DNA from: Comamonas sp. BIGb0152
GTDB taxonomy: Bacteria > Pseudomonadota > Gammaproteobacteria > Burkholderiales > Burkholderiaceae_C
Direction of reading: 5' to 3'
Length of the DNA: 64,000 bases
Assembly (NCBI RefSeq): GCF_024809975.1
Contig: NZ_JANUDY010000013.1
Span: 1-64,000 of the forward strand
Position numbers and translations under genes: made by a program
Notes under the pieces: generated by a model
The model's database searches: none
Seen by the model: the letters and a program-made list of their open reading frames with translations, nothing else
What the model was told of the DNA's origin: nothing
Part shown: positions 48,984 to 56,574 of the stretch, one piece after another
Position numbering within the stretch: position 1 is the stretch's first letter
Layout of the letters: each line of letters opens with the position of its first letter

Positions 48984-49814
48984 TCAGGGTTGCGTCAACA
49001 AAGGGTGGACCGTCGGCAATGCATTCCAGAACCAGAAGAAGTAGCCGCTGTCTTTGGGCAGCAAGGTCAGCGTTTGCACACTTCTTTGTGCGCCACCCCG
49101 CCAACAGGCCAGGGCTGAATTGCGATTGCCGTGCAGATCGATATAGGCCGCATCGGGGATTTTGGGCCTTGGCGGAATGTACAAGGCCATGCCTTGCGGC
49201 ACCCAAAGATCGGCGAGGAAGATTTTAGCCCGCTGCGGCCAATATCGCCCTACCGAAATCACCAGCGGAAGCTGGGGATCTACCGAGGAGAACACATGCG
49301 GAAAATTATGGTGTTCCAGGTCGGTACACACCGAGGGCTGCAGTTGAAAGCGCTCAGCTTTGGGCAGATAAGGGCATTGCTGCCCTGCAAACATGCCGTA
49401 CTCAAAGGGCGTGTCGTGCAGCACTCTGATGGGGCTTTGCATGCGCAGGCCTTGGCCAGGTTCAATCAGCGTGATGCCAAAGGCAGCAGCGGCTTCACGC
49501 GAGGCCCAGTGGGGCTCATACACCACCTCGTTGGCGACGAACTCCATCTTGGTCTGCTCGCCATACTGGGGATCGGGGATGGTCGTCTGCGTGCCACTGA
49601 CCTGGTAACCACGTCCCCAAGAGGGCTCGGGGGTGCAGTCCCCAGAAGGGCTGGCCACGGGTTGCAGCTCCACCACCCCGGTCGGCAACGCATGCACAAA
49701 CTCGGGTTTGCCCCGAATGTTGCAGACATAGGGCTTCGCCACGGTGTCTACCGGGCTGCCCTCCGATTCCCCGATCAGCAAGAGCGGATCAAAATTAGTT
49801 TGCGACACGGTCAA
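48984..49814 (-). CDS. Unrecognised protein between response regulator and sensor kinase
   Basis: A 276-residue protein that I cannot place in a family. No signal peptide, membrane segment or repeats are apparent. It has a mixed alpha/beta composition with many aromatic residues, several cysteines (YVCNIRGKPEF, GDCTPEPSWGRGYQ, AGQQCPYLPK, PSVCTDLEHHNFPH) and a C-terminal SGYFFWFWNALPTVHPLL. The frame is long, codon use looks like its neighbours, and it fits with 64 nt to the upstream and 8 nt to the downstream gene. Its place suggests a helper or ligand-binding partner of the two-component pair, or a target of it; that is inference. Confidence 0.7.
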   Translation of the reverse strand: MTVSQTNFDPLLLIGESEGSPVDTVAKPYVCNIRGKPEFVHALPTGVVELQPVASPSGDCTPEPSWGRGYQVSGTQTTIPDPQYGEQTKMEFVANEVVYEPHWASREAAAAFGITLIEPGQGLRMQSPIRVLHDTPFEYGMFAGQQCPYLPKAERFQLQPSVCTDLEHHNFPHVFSSVDPQLPLVISVGRYWPQRAKIFLADLWVPQGMALYIPPRPKIPDAAYIDLHGNRNSALACWRGGAQRSVQTLTLLPKDSGYFFWFWNALPTVHPLLTQP

Positions 49815-49878
49815 TCACTCCAAAACGGATGGGTAGGCCATTACGGGAAAGAGGGAAAAGGAATCAGCGCTGTGCGAC

Positions 49879-50568
49879 TCAATCGACCAGCCGCCGCCGA
49901 CGGGCTTCCTGCGCCGCCTGCGTGCGCGAGGACACCGACAGCTTGCGGTAGACATTCTTGATATGCGACTCCACCGTGTAGCGCGACAAAAACAGGCGCT
50001 CGGCGATCTCGCGGTTGCTCAGGCCCTCCACCACCAGGTGCAAGATGGTGTTCTCCCGCGTGCTCAGGCTGGGGTCATCCACGCGATGGACCGTGGGCGG
50101 GGCTTGCAGCGGCAGCTCTTCAATGATGCGCCGCGCAATGAATGGGTCGATGGGCGCGCCGCCGCGCAGCACGCTGCGCAAGGCCATGGCCATTTCCAGG
50201 TCGTCGCGCTCCTTGAGCACATAGCCCACCGCACCGGCCCGCAGGGCCGCCCAGATCATCTCTTGCGTGCTCCAGGCCGACACCACCATGATTGGCAAAC
50301 TGGGTGCCTGGCCATGCAGCTCGGCGATCAGCTCAATACCGCTGCCATCGGGCAAGCCCAGGTCCACCAGCGCCAGCGAGACGGTATGCGCCTCATCCTC
50401 CAGATAGGCGCGCGCCTCGGCCAGCGAGCCGGCCATCACCAGCGCATCGCTGCTATAGCCCAGCTGCAGCAGCAAGCCCTGCAGGCGGTTGCGCACCAGC
50501 GGGTTGTCCTCTACCACCAGTACGGGTGCCGGCAGTGCGAGATCGGCGGTGAGCGTTTGAGTCGGCAT
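49879..50568 (-). CDS. NarL/LuxR-family response regulator
   Basis: About 229 residues. The receiver domain (residues 15-135) has the acidic pair [12 protein letters not shown], phospho-acceptor Asp in [12 protein letters not shown] near residue 66 and the Lys in [12 protein letters not shown] near residue 117. The GerE-type HTH ([20 protein letters not shown] and [14 protein letters not shown]) is at the C-terminus. ATG 50568 follows AGGA. It is the first gene of the three-gene unit with the unrecognised protein and the kinase. Confidence 0.94.
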   Translation of the reverse strand: MPTQTLTADLALPAPVLVVEDNPLVRNRLQGLLLQLGYSSDALVMAGSLAEARAYLEDEAHTVSLALVDLGLPDGSGIELIAELHGQAPSLPIMVVSAWSTQEMIWAALRAGAVGYVLKERDDLEMAMALRSVLRGGAPIDPFIARRIIEELPLQAPPTVHRVDDPSLSTRENTILHLVVEGLSNREIAERLFLSRYTVESHIKNVYRKLSVSSRTQAAQEARRRRLVD

Positions 50569-51031
50569 GGGGTCCTGTTCATATTCCAAGTGCTGCAATT
50601 ATTCCGCAAGCCAGAGGCTTTGCATGTCACTGAAATTGGTGAATCTCGGGGCCCACGCCCGGTCATAGAACGCCAAACCGCCCACAGGAACCCGGTCCAG
50701 CGCAGACTGCTGCTACCATCGCGCGCCTCACGCTCCCCTGCTTTCAGCGTCTCCCGCGCATCCTGCATCGTGATGAACCCGTTGACGTTCAGACATCCGT
50801 CGCAGCGAATGCGGGTACCACGCCAAGATGGAGAGCCTCTTCTCATCGATGAAGACCGAAGGGCTCAGCCGCACGGTCTACCGGACAAGGCAAGAAGCCA
50901 GGTCCGATGCTCAAGGCCTGTGCTAGCGGCGCTTCATGGGCTAAGCAAATCGTCCGGAAAACTGGGTCAGGCCCACCCCAACGCCATGGAAACACCGAGC
51001 GATGGGCCCTTCTCGGAGCAAGATGAGTCGC
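50569..51031. other. 463-nt gap with an insertion sequence remnant
   Basis: Apart from the IS3-type fragment at 50,825 I see no gene. The bases 50,935-50,965 (TCGTCCGGAAAACTGGGTCAG) resemble the end of an IS3-family element. The promoter of the two-component genes should be in 50,570-50,680. Nothing else is recognised. Confidence 0.5.
50825..50908 (+). pseudogene. Fragment of an IS3-family OrfB transposase
   Basis: Twenty-eight codons encode KMESLFSSMKTEGLSRTVYR followed by TRQEARSD, which corresponds to the C-terminal ESFFSSLKTE...VYRTRxEAR segment of IS3-family transposases. The part before it (the WDNA motif) and after it (FDYIERFYN) is gone. It is a relic. Confidence 0.7.
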
Positions 51032-51373
51032 CTATTTTTGCCCACTGGCCTGGCTGACATACAGCGCTAACGCGTGGATGTCAGCATCGTTCATATGGGC
51101 CTTGAATGATGGCATGCTGCCGATGCCATCGCGCAGCGCGCGCGCTACACGCGCAGCATCGGGCTGCAACTCATCGAGTGAGGGCCCGATCATGCCTTCG
51201 GCTCCGGCGCTCTTCAGCGTGTGGCATGCCGCACAGGCTGGAGTTGCTGTGGCAAAAAGTTTTTTACCACGCGCTATTTGCGCGGCTTCGTCGGCGTGTG
51301 CGCCAGTGACTGCCAAGGCTGAGAAGGCAAGTGTGCCGAGATAATGCATAGGCTTGCTGCCTGTCATGGTCAT
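51032..51373 (-). CDS. sorB: Sulfite dehydrogenase cytochrome c subunit (SorB type)
   Basis: A monohaem cytochrome c of about 113 residues with an export signal (MHYLGTLAFSALAVTGAHA, at residues 9-27 from ATG 51373) and one haem site CAACH near residue 47; the distal ligand is probably the Met in GSMPSFKAHM. It would take electrons from SorA in the periplasm. It follows sorA by 11 nt. Start could also be 51349. Assigned by its partner and size. Confidence 0.87.
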   Translation of the reverse strand: MTMTGSKPMHYLGTLAFSALAVTGAHADEAAQIARGKKLFATATPACAACHTLKSAGAEGMIGPSLDELQPDAARVARALRDGIGSMPSFKAHMNDADIHALALYVSQASGQK

Positions 51374-51384
51374 GATGCGGATAC

Positions 51385-52608
51385 TCAGACTATGGTGATA
51401 GTCAGTGCGTGGTCGGCCCAACTGGTATTGCTATAGCCGCTCTTGTTTTCGCCACGGGTCTGGGCTTGCACATGGCCTTGGGAATCGGTGGCACGGCTGG
51501 CCAGTACGTGTGTCCCCTTGGGGAGCTTGGCCTGCAACGCAAATTGGCGCCAAGCATACTTCCCCATGTCTGGACCGACCAAGCGCGCGGTGCGCCATGT
51601 CTTGCCGCCATCGATAGAGATTTCCACCGCTTGGATGGCATGCATGCCGCCAAAGGCCAGGCCATGAATTTGCACAGTACCAGCGCAGACCCTGTCTTCA
51701 GGCAATGGGCTGTTGATCCAGGACTTGACACGCATCTCCTGAACGGAGGGTTGGCTGGGGTCGCTTTTTTCACCCGGTGGCGTGATGCGATAGCCGTGCG
51801 ACATGATGCGTGCATCACTTTCCTTGGCCGTAAATGCCAACTGTTTGATGTACTTGATGTTGTTCACACCGGCATAGCCAGGGACGATCAGACGCAGAGG
51901 ACCACCGTGGGCCAGCGGTGTAGGTTCGCCGTTCATCTCCCAGGCCAAAAGCGCATCCTGCATGGCAGAGATGGGCACGGAGCGTTCCACGATCACGCTC
52001 TTGGGGTCGATGCCCGCAGGCAGTACCTCACCGCCAGTGCCGGTCATGTAAGCCAGGTCATCGGCAAGACCGCCAAGGGCTTGAACCACGTCGCGCACGG
52101 GGACGCCACTCCAAGTCACGCAACCTGCAGCACCCACCGTCCACGGGGTTCCACTGGGCTGGCTTGGAAAGAAAGCTCGGCCATTACCGGAGCATTGCAG
52201 CACCATCGTCACCGTCTCCAGTCCCAAGCGCTTGAGTTCACGCAGGCTCAGGCTCTTGGGGTCCCTGACACCCGTCACTCTCAGCCGCCAGGCGTCGGGA
52301 TCAGCCACGATGGTGTCGGCTGGCAAAGGTAAATTATTGCGCACATAAAGCTGGCGGCTTGGCGTGATGACACTGGTGCCAAATGCGCTGCGCTTGGTCT
52401 CGATCGTGGTACTGCTGTGAACGATGAGCGCATCGGCATTTTTCCAATTTGCATAACCGGGCAAGGGTTTGGCAAGAGGCGCCGCTGCTGCGGCCGCAGT
52501 CTGTGCAAAGACCGGACCATGACGCCCGGCAAGACCGGCGGCAGCGAGTGCGCTGGCGCTACCGGACAGGAAGTCGCGGCGAGGCAGCGATGTAGGAACT
52601 TGGGCCAT
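51385..52608 (-). CDS. sorA: Molybdenum sulfite dehydrogenase (SorA type)
   Basis: Periplasmic sulfite:cytochrome c oxidoreductase, oxidising sulfite to sulfate. The 407-residue precursor has a Tat signal with RRDFLSGSASALAAAGLAG. The molybdopterin domain contains the Mo-binding Cys in LQCSGNGRAFF near residue 148, and the C-terminal dimer domain includes ISIDGGKTWRTARL. SoxC is a related alternative, but the adjacent single cytochrome gene fits SorAB. It lies 162 nt downstream of an ECF sigma factor gene on the same strand. Confidence 0.9.
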   Translation of the reverse strand: MAQVPTSLPRRDFLSGSASALAAAGLAGRHGPVFAQTAAAAAAPLAKPLPGYANWKNADALIVHSSTTIETKRSAFGTSVITPSRQLYVRNNLPLPADTIVADPDAWRLRVTGVRDPKSLSLRELKRLGLETVTMVLQCSGNGRAFFPSQPSGTPWTVGAAGCVTWSGVPVRDVVQALGGLADDLAYMTGTGGEVLPAGIDPKSVIVERSVPISAMQDALLAWEMNGEPTPLAHGGPLRLIVPGYAGVNNIKYIKQLAFTAKESDARIMSHGYRITPPGEKSDPSQPSVQEMRVKSWINSPLPEDRVCAGTVQIHGLAFGGMHAIQAVEISIDGGKTWRTARLVGPDMGKYAWRQFALQAKLPKGTHVLASRATDSQGHVQAQTRGENKSGYSNTSWADHALTITIV

Positions 52609-52770
52609 GGTCTGTCCTTGTTATCAATGAAAGAAAAATAGGATCGAAGATGCGGGAGTGCCTAAAGTGTCGGCTCGCCTCTGCGCGTGCGCGATAAGCA
52701 AAGAGGTCTTGCTTCTTTGGTGCGCAGGCAGACATGCCGAACGCCCTGAGCACACCGAAGTCTCTGCCCT

Positions 52771-53307
52771 TCATGGCGTAGGCTTTCGCAGTGACATGAG
52801 GCGGGACGCGCTTGTGGCAGCGGCGGGAGGACGATCAGACTCCAGAGCGGCTCTCAGGGCATCGCGGGCACGCGCCAGGCGCGACAGCACGGTGCCTGGT
52901 GCAATATCCAGCGCCTCGGCCATTTGCTTTGTGGGCATGTCATCAAAGTAGTACAGCACCAGTGCTTCGCGATGAATAGCGGCGATGCGGGCCAAGGCCC
53001 TGACCACGTCCAGCTGCACATCCAAGGATTGGTGCTGGTCGTTGATGTTCTCCGCCGCCTCACCGCTCATGGCGAGGACCGGCTCCATGTTGCGATAGGC
53101 ATGGCGCCGCATGATCTGGAACAACCAAGCACGTGCCATCGCTGGATCGCGTAGCTGCTTGCGAAAGCGCCAGGCGCTGGTGAAGCAGTCCTGCACCACG
53201 TCCTCGGCAATAGCCCGTGAACCCGTCAAGGCCCAAGCGCTGCGCAGCAAAAAGCGGTAGTGCTCGCGCACCCACTGGTTGTAGAGCGACTCAACGGAAG
53301 AGATCAT
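52771..53307 (-). CDS. ECF-type RNA polymerase sigma factor upstream of sorAB
   Basis: A 178-residue sigma-70 family protein. Region 2 spans LLRSAWALTGSRAIAEDVVQ to WLFQIMRRHAYRN (residues 18-73); region 4 spans HREALVLYYFDDMPTKQMAEA to LSRLARARDALRA (residues 105-150). No anti-sigma gene is adjacent. Likely controls sorAB, as it reads in the same direction just before them. I use ATG 53307; upstream codons extend into an inserted element. The IS21-like element ends 135 nt from this start, so the original promoter may have been moved or lost. Confidence 0.9.
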   Translation of the reverse strand: MISSVESLYNQWVREHYRFLLRSAWALTGSRAIAEDVVQDCFTSAWRFRKQLRDPAMARAWLFQIMRRHAYRNMEPVLAMSGEAAENINDQHQSLDVQLDVVRALARIAAIHREALVLYYFDDMPTKQMAEALDIAPGTVLSRLARARDALRAALESDRPPAAATSASRLMSLRKPTP

Positions 53308-53442
53308 ATTGCTCAAGAGCGTTGAATCTACACTATCATTCCATCCGAAAAAAAGATTTATGCTATTAACTCTGTATCGAGACCAGCCCATTGGCCCATT
53401 CCGTGGCTCGTAGATGGCGCGAATATGGAGCAGCAAGGCATC
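53308..53442. promoter_or_regulatory. Residual upstream region of the sigma factor gene
   Basis: 135 nt remain between the sigma factor start and the target duplication GCATC. It contains an AT-rich stretch (GAAAAAAAGATTTATGC) that could hold a promoter reading into the sigma gene. No clear operator is visible. Confidence 0.4.
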
Positions 53443-53489
53443 TGTCGGTTCTCCGTGAGTTTTGAATTTTTCTCACTGAAGTTTGAACT
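53443..53489 (-). repeat. Left terminal repeats of the IS21-like element
   Basis: Read on the minus strand, AGTTCAAACTTCAGTGAGA and AATTCAAAACTCACGGAG are two copies of the repeat unit found four times at the right end. The outer one continues into the terminal inverted repeat. Confidence 0.75.
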
Positions 53490-53605
53490 CGGGGCGCTTT
53501 GAGCTCAGACCGAAAGGTGCCAGGGCTGCTTCCAGCCTGTCGCTGGCCCGTGAGGCTGCTGGTGCGCCTGGTCAATTCGAAGGTAGGATGGCGGCTATCG
53601 GCCGA

Positions 53606-55148
53606 GGCTGTGTAAAAACGCTTGGCTGACCACGCTTCAAAAATTAAAATCACAGCACCCGTTTTCAGCGAGGTGACCCATGAAGCGATTCATTGAAGGC
53701 CAGACCCGCGAGCAAGTGACCTTACTGCCCGAGTGTCTAGATGACTTTGTGGGTGCAGACAATCCTGTGCGCATTGTCGATGCGTTCGTTGAAGAACTGG
53801 ACTTGCTCTCACTGGGCTTTGATGGGTCAACACCCGCAGCCACAGGCCGCCCGGGCTACCACCCTGCGGTACTGCTCAAGGTCTACATCTACGGGTATCT
53901 CAATCGCATCCAATCCAGTCGTCGCCTGGAGCGTGAAGCGCAGCGCAATGTGGAGCTCATGTGGCTCACAGGGCGCTTGGCGCCTGACTTCAAAACGATC
54001 GCTGACTTCCGCCGGGACAACGGCTCGGGCATTCGCAATGTGAGCCGCCGATTCGTAGTTCTGTGTCGTGATCTGAAGCTGTTCAGCCAGGCGCTGGTAG
54101 CGATTGACGGCAGCAAGTTCAAAGCCGTTAATACGCGTGACAAGAACTTCTCCATGGGCAAGATCGACAAGCGCCAACAACAGATTGAAGAAAGCATTCA
54201 ACGCTATCTGTCAGCTCTGGATACGGCCGATCGCACACAGCCTGTGGAACTTGAAGCACGTACCGCCCGTCTTCAAGACAAGATCGCCATGTTGCGTAAA
54301 CAAATGCAGGTGCTCGATGAAGTGAAGGAGCAACTCAAAGAGCAGCCCGAGAAGCAACTATCGATGACAGATCCTGATGCGCGCTCCATGGCGACCAGTG
54401 GCCGAGGTTCTGGCATGGTGGCTTATAACGTTCAAGTGGCAGTGGATGCCAAACATCATTTGATCGTCGCCCATGAAGTGATCAACCAAGGGCATGACAG
54501 AAGTGCTCTGGCCTCCATGGCGCTGGCTGCACGTAAGGCCATGGGCAAACGCAAACTGCAAGCCATTGCTGATCGAGGCTACTACAGCGGCGAGCAGATC
54601 AAAGCATGTGAAGACACTGGCGTTGCTGCCATTGTTCCCAAGCCCAATACATCCGGTGCACGCGCCCAAGGACGCTTCGATCGCTCAGACTTCATCTACA
54701 TCCAGAAAGATGACGAATACCAGTGCCCTGCAGGACAGCGTGCCATCTATCGCTTTACCCGCGAGGAAGCTGGTTTGCAAATGCGACGCTACTGGAGCAG
54801 CGCCTGTACGCAATGCTCGATCAAATCCAAGTGCACGCCCAGCGATTACCGACGCATCAGCCGATGGGAGCACGAAGACGTAGTGGAACGCGCACAGCAA
54901 CGGTTAGATCAAATGCCAGACGCCATGATGGTGAGAAGGCGAACGGTGGAGCATGTGTTTGGCACGCTGAAGCATTGGATGGGATACACGCACTTCTTAA
55001 CCAAGCGCTTACCCAATGTCAGCACCGAGATGAGCTTGAACGTGCTGGCCTACAACCTCAAGAGAGTGCTTTGCATTCTTGGGTTTGAGAGAACAATCGC
55101 AGCGATGCGTCTGGCGGGCGGATGAGCCCTTTTTACGCGATGAAATTA
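53606..55148 (+). mobile_element. IS1182-family insertion sequence (ends approximate)
   Basis: The transposase gene fills most of the element. Candidate imperfect ends are GGCTGTGTAAAAACGC (53,607 onwards) and, inverted, CATCGCGTAAAAAGGGC (55,127-55,143), sharing the GTAAAAA core. No target duplication could be found, so the borders are uncertain by some tens of bases. Confidence 0.5.
53680..55125 (+). CDS. IS1182-family transposase
   Basis: A 481-residue DDE transposase. The N-terminal DUF772-type domain (MKRFIEGQTREQVTLLPECL, RPGYHPAVLLKVYIYGYLNR) is followed by the catalytic core with VAIDGSKFKAVNTRDKNFS, where the first Asp lies near residue 143, and YNVQVAVDAKHHLIVAHEV and IADRGYYSGEQI with the second Asp near residue 296; the C-terminal VEHVFGTLKHWMGYTHFL supplies the Glu. 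A cysteine pair (CTQCSIKSKC) is also family-typical. The frame is intact, so the element may still be active. Confidence 0.93.
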   Translation: MKRFIEGQTREQVTLLPECLDDFVGADNPVRIVDAFVEELDLLSLGFDGSTPAATGRPGYHPAVLLKVYIYGYLNRIQSSRRLEREAQRNVELMWLTGRLAPDFKTIADFRRDNGSGIRNVSRRFVVLCRDLKLFSQALVAIDGSKFKAVNTRDKNFSMGKIDKRQQQIEESIQRYLSALDTADRTQPVELEARTARLQDKIAMLRKQMQVLDEVKEQLKEQPEKQLSMTDPDARSMATSGRGSGMVAYNVQVAVDAKHHLIVAHEVINQGHDRSALASMALAARKAMGKRKLQAIADRGYYSGEQIKACEDTGVAAIVPKPNTSGARAQGRFDRSDFIYIQKDDEYQCPAGQRAIYRFTREEAGLQMRRYWSSACTQCSIKSKCTPSDYRRISRWEHEDVVERAQQRLDQMPDAMMVRRRTVEHVFGTLKHWMGYTHFLTKRLPNVSTEMSLNVLAYNLKRVLCILGFERTIAAMRLAGG

Positions 55149-55698
55149 AAGTAAAAAAGGCCTTGAATACTCGATTGGGAGGGGTCAGATCGTTTTGGCC
55201 GGAAAAATCTTCGACATCCTGAAATGCAGAAAATCTGTCGATTCATTGGCTGAGATGCTGATGAGATTTTGAGTTTCCACACAGCCTCGGTCGCAAGCCG
55301 CCATCGGAGCGAGCTCGGCCAGCTGGCCAGGTGCGCAGGATCTATGCAAGCGCGGTCGTCGTGCAATCGCAAAGTTCAAAACTCAGTGATCGGTGGACCT
55401 GACAATTCAAAACTCAATGATTAGCGAGTTCAAAACTTGATGATCCATCTTCGCGCAAGTGCTTGTTTCGCCGTGATGCGGAGTTCAAAACTCACAGAGA
55501 ACCGACAGCATCGCCGCTGTGCAGCCTGCGCCTACCATGCGCCTGCCGCACATGGCCTTTGGATGGAGGCCAGCGTGGAAGGTGCTCTCGTTTGCGCTTG
55601 CTTCCATTTATGCCCGCGTCCCAGCATTCTTCGGGATGGGGCTATGAACTCAACATTTGGGGCAGGCTCGGCCCCTGGTAGCTCGCACGGCAAGCGGT
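55126..55698. other. Gene-free stretch: right part of the IS21-like element and flank
   Basis: 55,149-55,372 is non-coding remnant with GGTCAGATCGTTTTGGCCGG. 55,373-55,507 holds the four terminal repeats. 55,513-55,698 is flanking sequence with no gene; a weak hairpin (GGGGC/GCCCC at 55,659-55,675) may mark the end of the propionate operon. Confidence 0.6.
55373..55507 (+). repeat. Right terminal repeats of the IS21-like element
   Basis: Four copies of an 18-bp unit: AGTTCAAAACTCAGTGAT (55,373), AATTCAAAACTCAATGAT (55,404), AGTTCAAAACTTGATGAT (55,427) and AGTTCAAAACTCACAGAG (55,482). Spacing is uneven (13, 5 and 37 nt between units), which excludes a CRISPR array. Confidence 0.85.
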
Positions 55699-56559
55699 TC
55701 AGCTAAAACGCTGCTCCAGCGCATCCCAGGCGGGCTTGCCCACCAGCCGCTGGCGCTCGGCAAAGGTCGCCACCAGGCCACTCGACTCCTGCACCGCTTT
55801 GTCATCGCGCAGCCCGGTCAGCGCTTTTTGCATGCCTGCCACCGCGCCTTGCAGCGCGGCATTGGCGTACAGCACGATGCCGTAACCCAAGCCGCCCAGC
55901 TGCTCGGCATCAAAGATGGGGGTCTTGCCGCCAATCACCATGTTCATCAGCTGCGGCGCTGCCAAGCGGGTTGGCAACGCCCGGATTTCTTCGGCGCTGG
56001 TAACGGCCTCGACAAAGAGAATATCGGCCCCGGCTTCGGCAAAGCGCTGGGCGCGCTCCACCGCTGCCTCAAAACCGTGGGTGGCCGCCGCATCGGTGCG
56101 CGCCATGATCAGCAAATTGGGGTCGCGCCGCGCATCCACCGCAGCCTTGATCTTGCTGACCGCCTCTTCGGTCGAGATCACCTCCTTGCCGCTGAAATGC
56201 CCGCAGCGCTTGGGCGCCACCTGGTCTTCGAGCTGGATGCAGTCGGCACCGGCACGCTCCAGGGTGCGCACCGTGTGGTAGACGTTGAGCGCATTGCCAA
56301 AGCCGGTATCGGCATCGACCAGCAAGGGCACACTGACCGTGTCGCGGATGCGCGCCGTGTGGTCGGCGATCTCAGCGAGGCCCATAAAGCCCTGGTCCGG
56401 CAGGCCCAACCACATATTGGTCACACCCGCGCCCGTCACATAAATCGCCTCAAAGCCCAGGTCCTCGATCACCTTGGCCGACAGCGCATTGAAGGCCCCC
56501 GGCACCAGCACGCCCCGGCGCGCCGCCACCATGTCTTTCAGCAGTTGCTTGGTATCCAT
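55699..56559 (-). CDS. Isocitrate lyase/PEP mutase family protein, probable 2-methylisocitrate lyase
   Basis: A 286-residue (beta/alpha)8 enzyme. It carries the lyase loop PKRCGHFSGKEVIS near residue 117 with the catalytic Cys, the metal-binding DADTGFGN near residue 83 and ARTDA near residue 155. In the methylcitrate cycle such an enzyme cuts 2-methylisocitrate to succinate and pyruvate, which fits the neighbouring prpF-acnD-prpC genes. Its loop reads KRCGHFSGK where typical PrpB has KRCGHRPNK, and it is last in the operon, so another C-C lyase or decarboxylase activity cannot be excluded. MDTKQLLKDMV start. Confidence 0.8.
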   Translation of the reverse strand: MDTKQLLKDMVAARRGVLVPGAFNALSAKVIEDLGFEAIYVTGAGVTNMWLGLPDQGFMGLAEIADHTARIRDTVSVPLLVDADTGFGNALNVYHTVRTLERAGADCIQLEDQVAPKRCGHFSGKEVISTEEAVSKIKAAVDARRDPNLLIMARTDAAATHGFEAAVERAQRFAEAGADILFVEAVTSAEEIRALPTRLAAPQLMNMVIGGKTPIFDAEQLGGLGYGIVLYANAALQGAVAGMQKALTGLRDDKAVQESSGLVATFAERQRLVGKPAWDALEQRFS

Positions 56560-56574
56560 TCCACCGTCTCCCGT

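Larger units (their letters stand above)
53443..55507. mobile_element. IS21-like element remnant with target duplication, interrupted by an IS1182-family element
   Basis: The ends TGTCGGTTCTCCGTGAGTTT and its inverted copy (24 of 25 bases matching with the inner bases) begin with TG and finish with CA. They are flanked by a direct repeat GCATC at 53,438-53,442 and 55,508-55,512. Multiple inner copies of AGTTCAAAACTCAGTGAT stand near both ends, the pattern of IS21-family terminal repeats. No istA or istB gene remains; the interior is mainly the IS1182-type gene at 53,680. Assigned by ends, not by a transposase. Confidence 0.65.

Noticed and set aside
53366-53653. Minus-strand 95-codon frame near the IS left end
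   Set aside because: It crosses the terminal repeats of the element and shows no protein family features.
55373-55507. Possible CRISPR array
   Set aside because: Four imperfect 18-bp repeats with uneven gaps of 5-37 nt, inverted copies at the other end and flanking target duplication fit insertion sequence ends.
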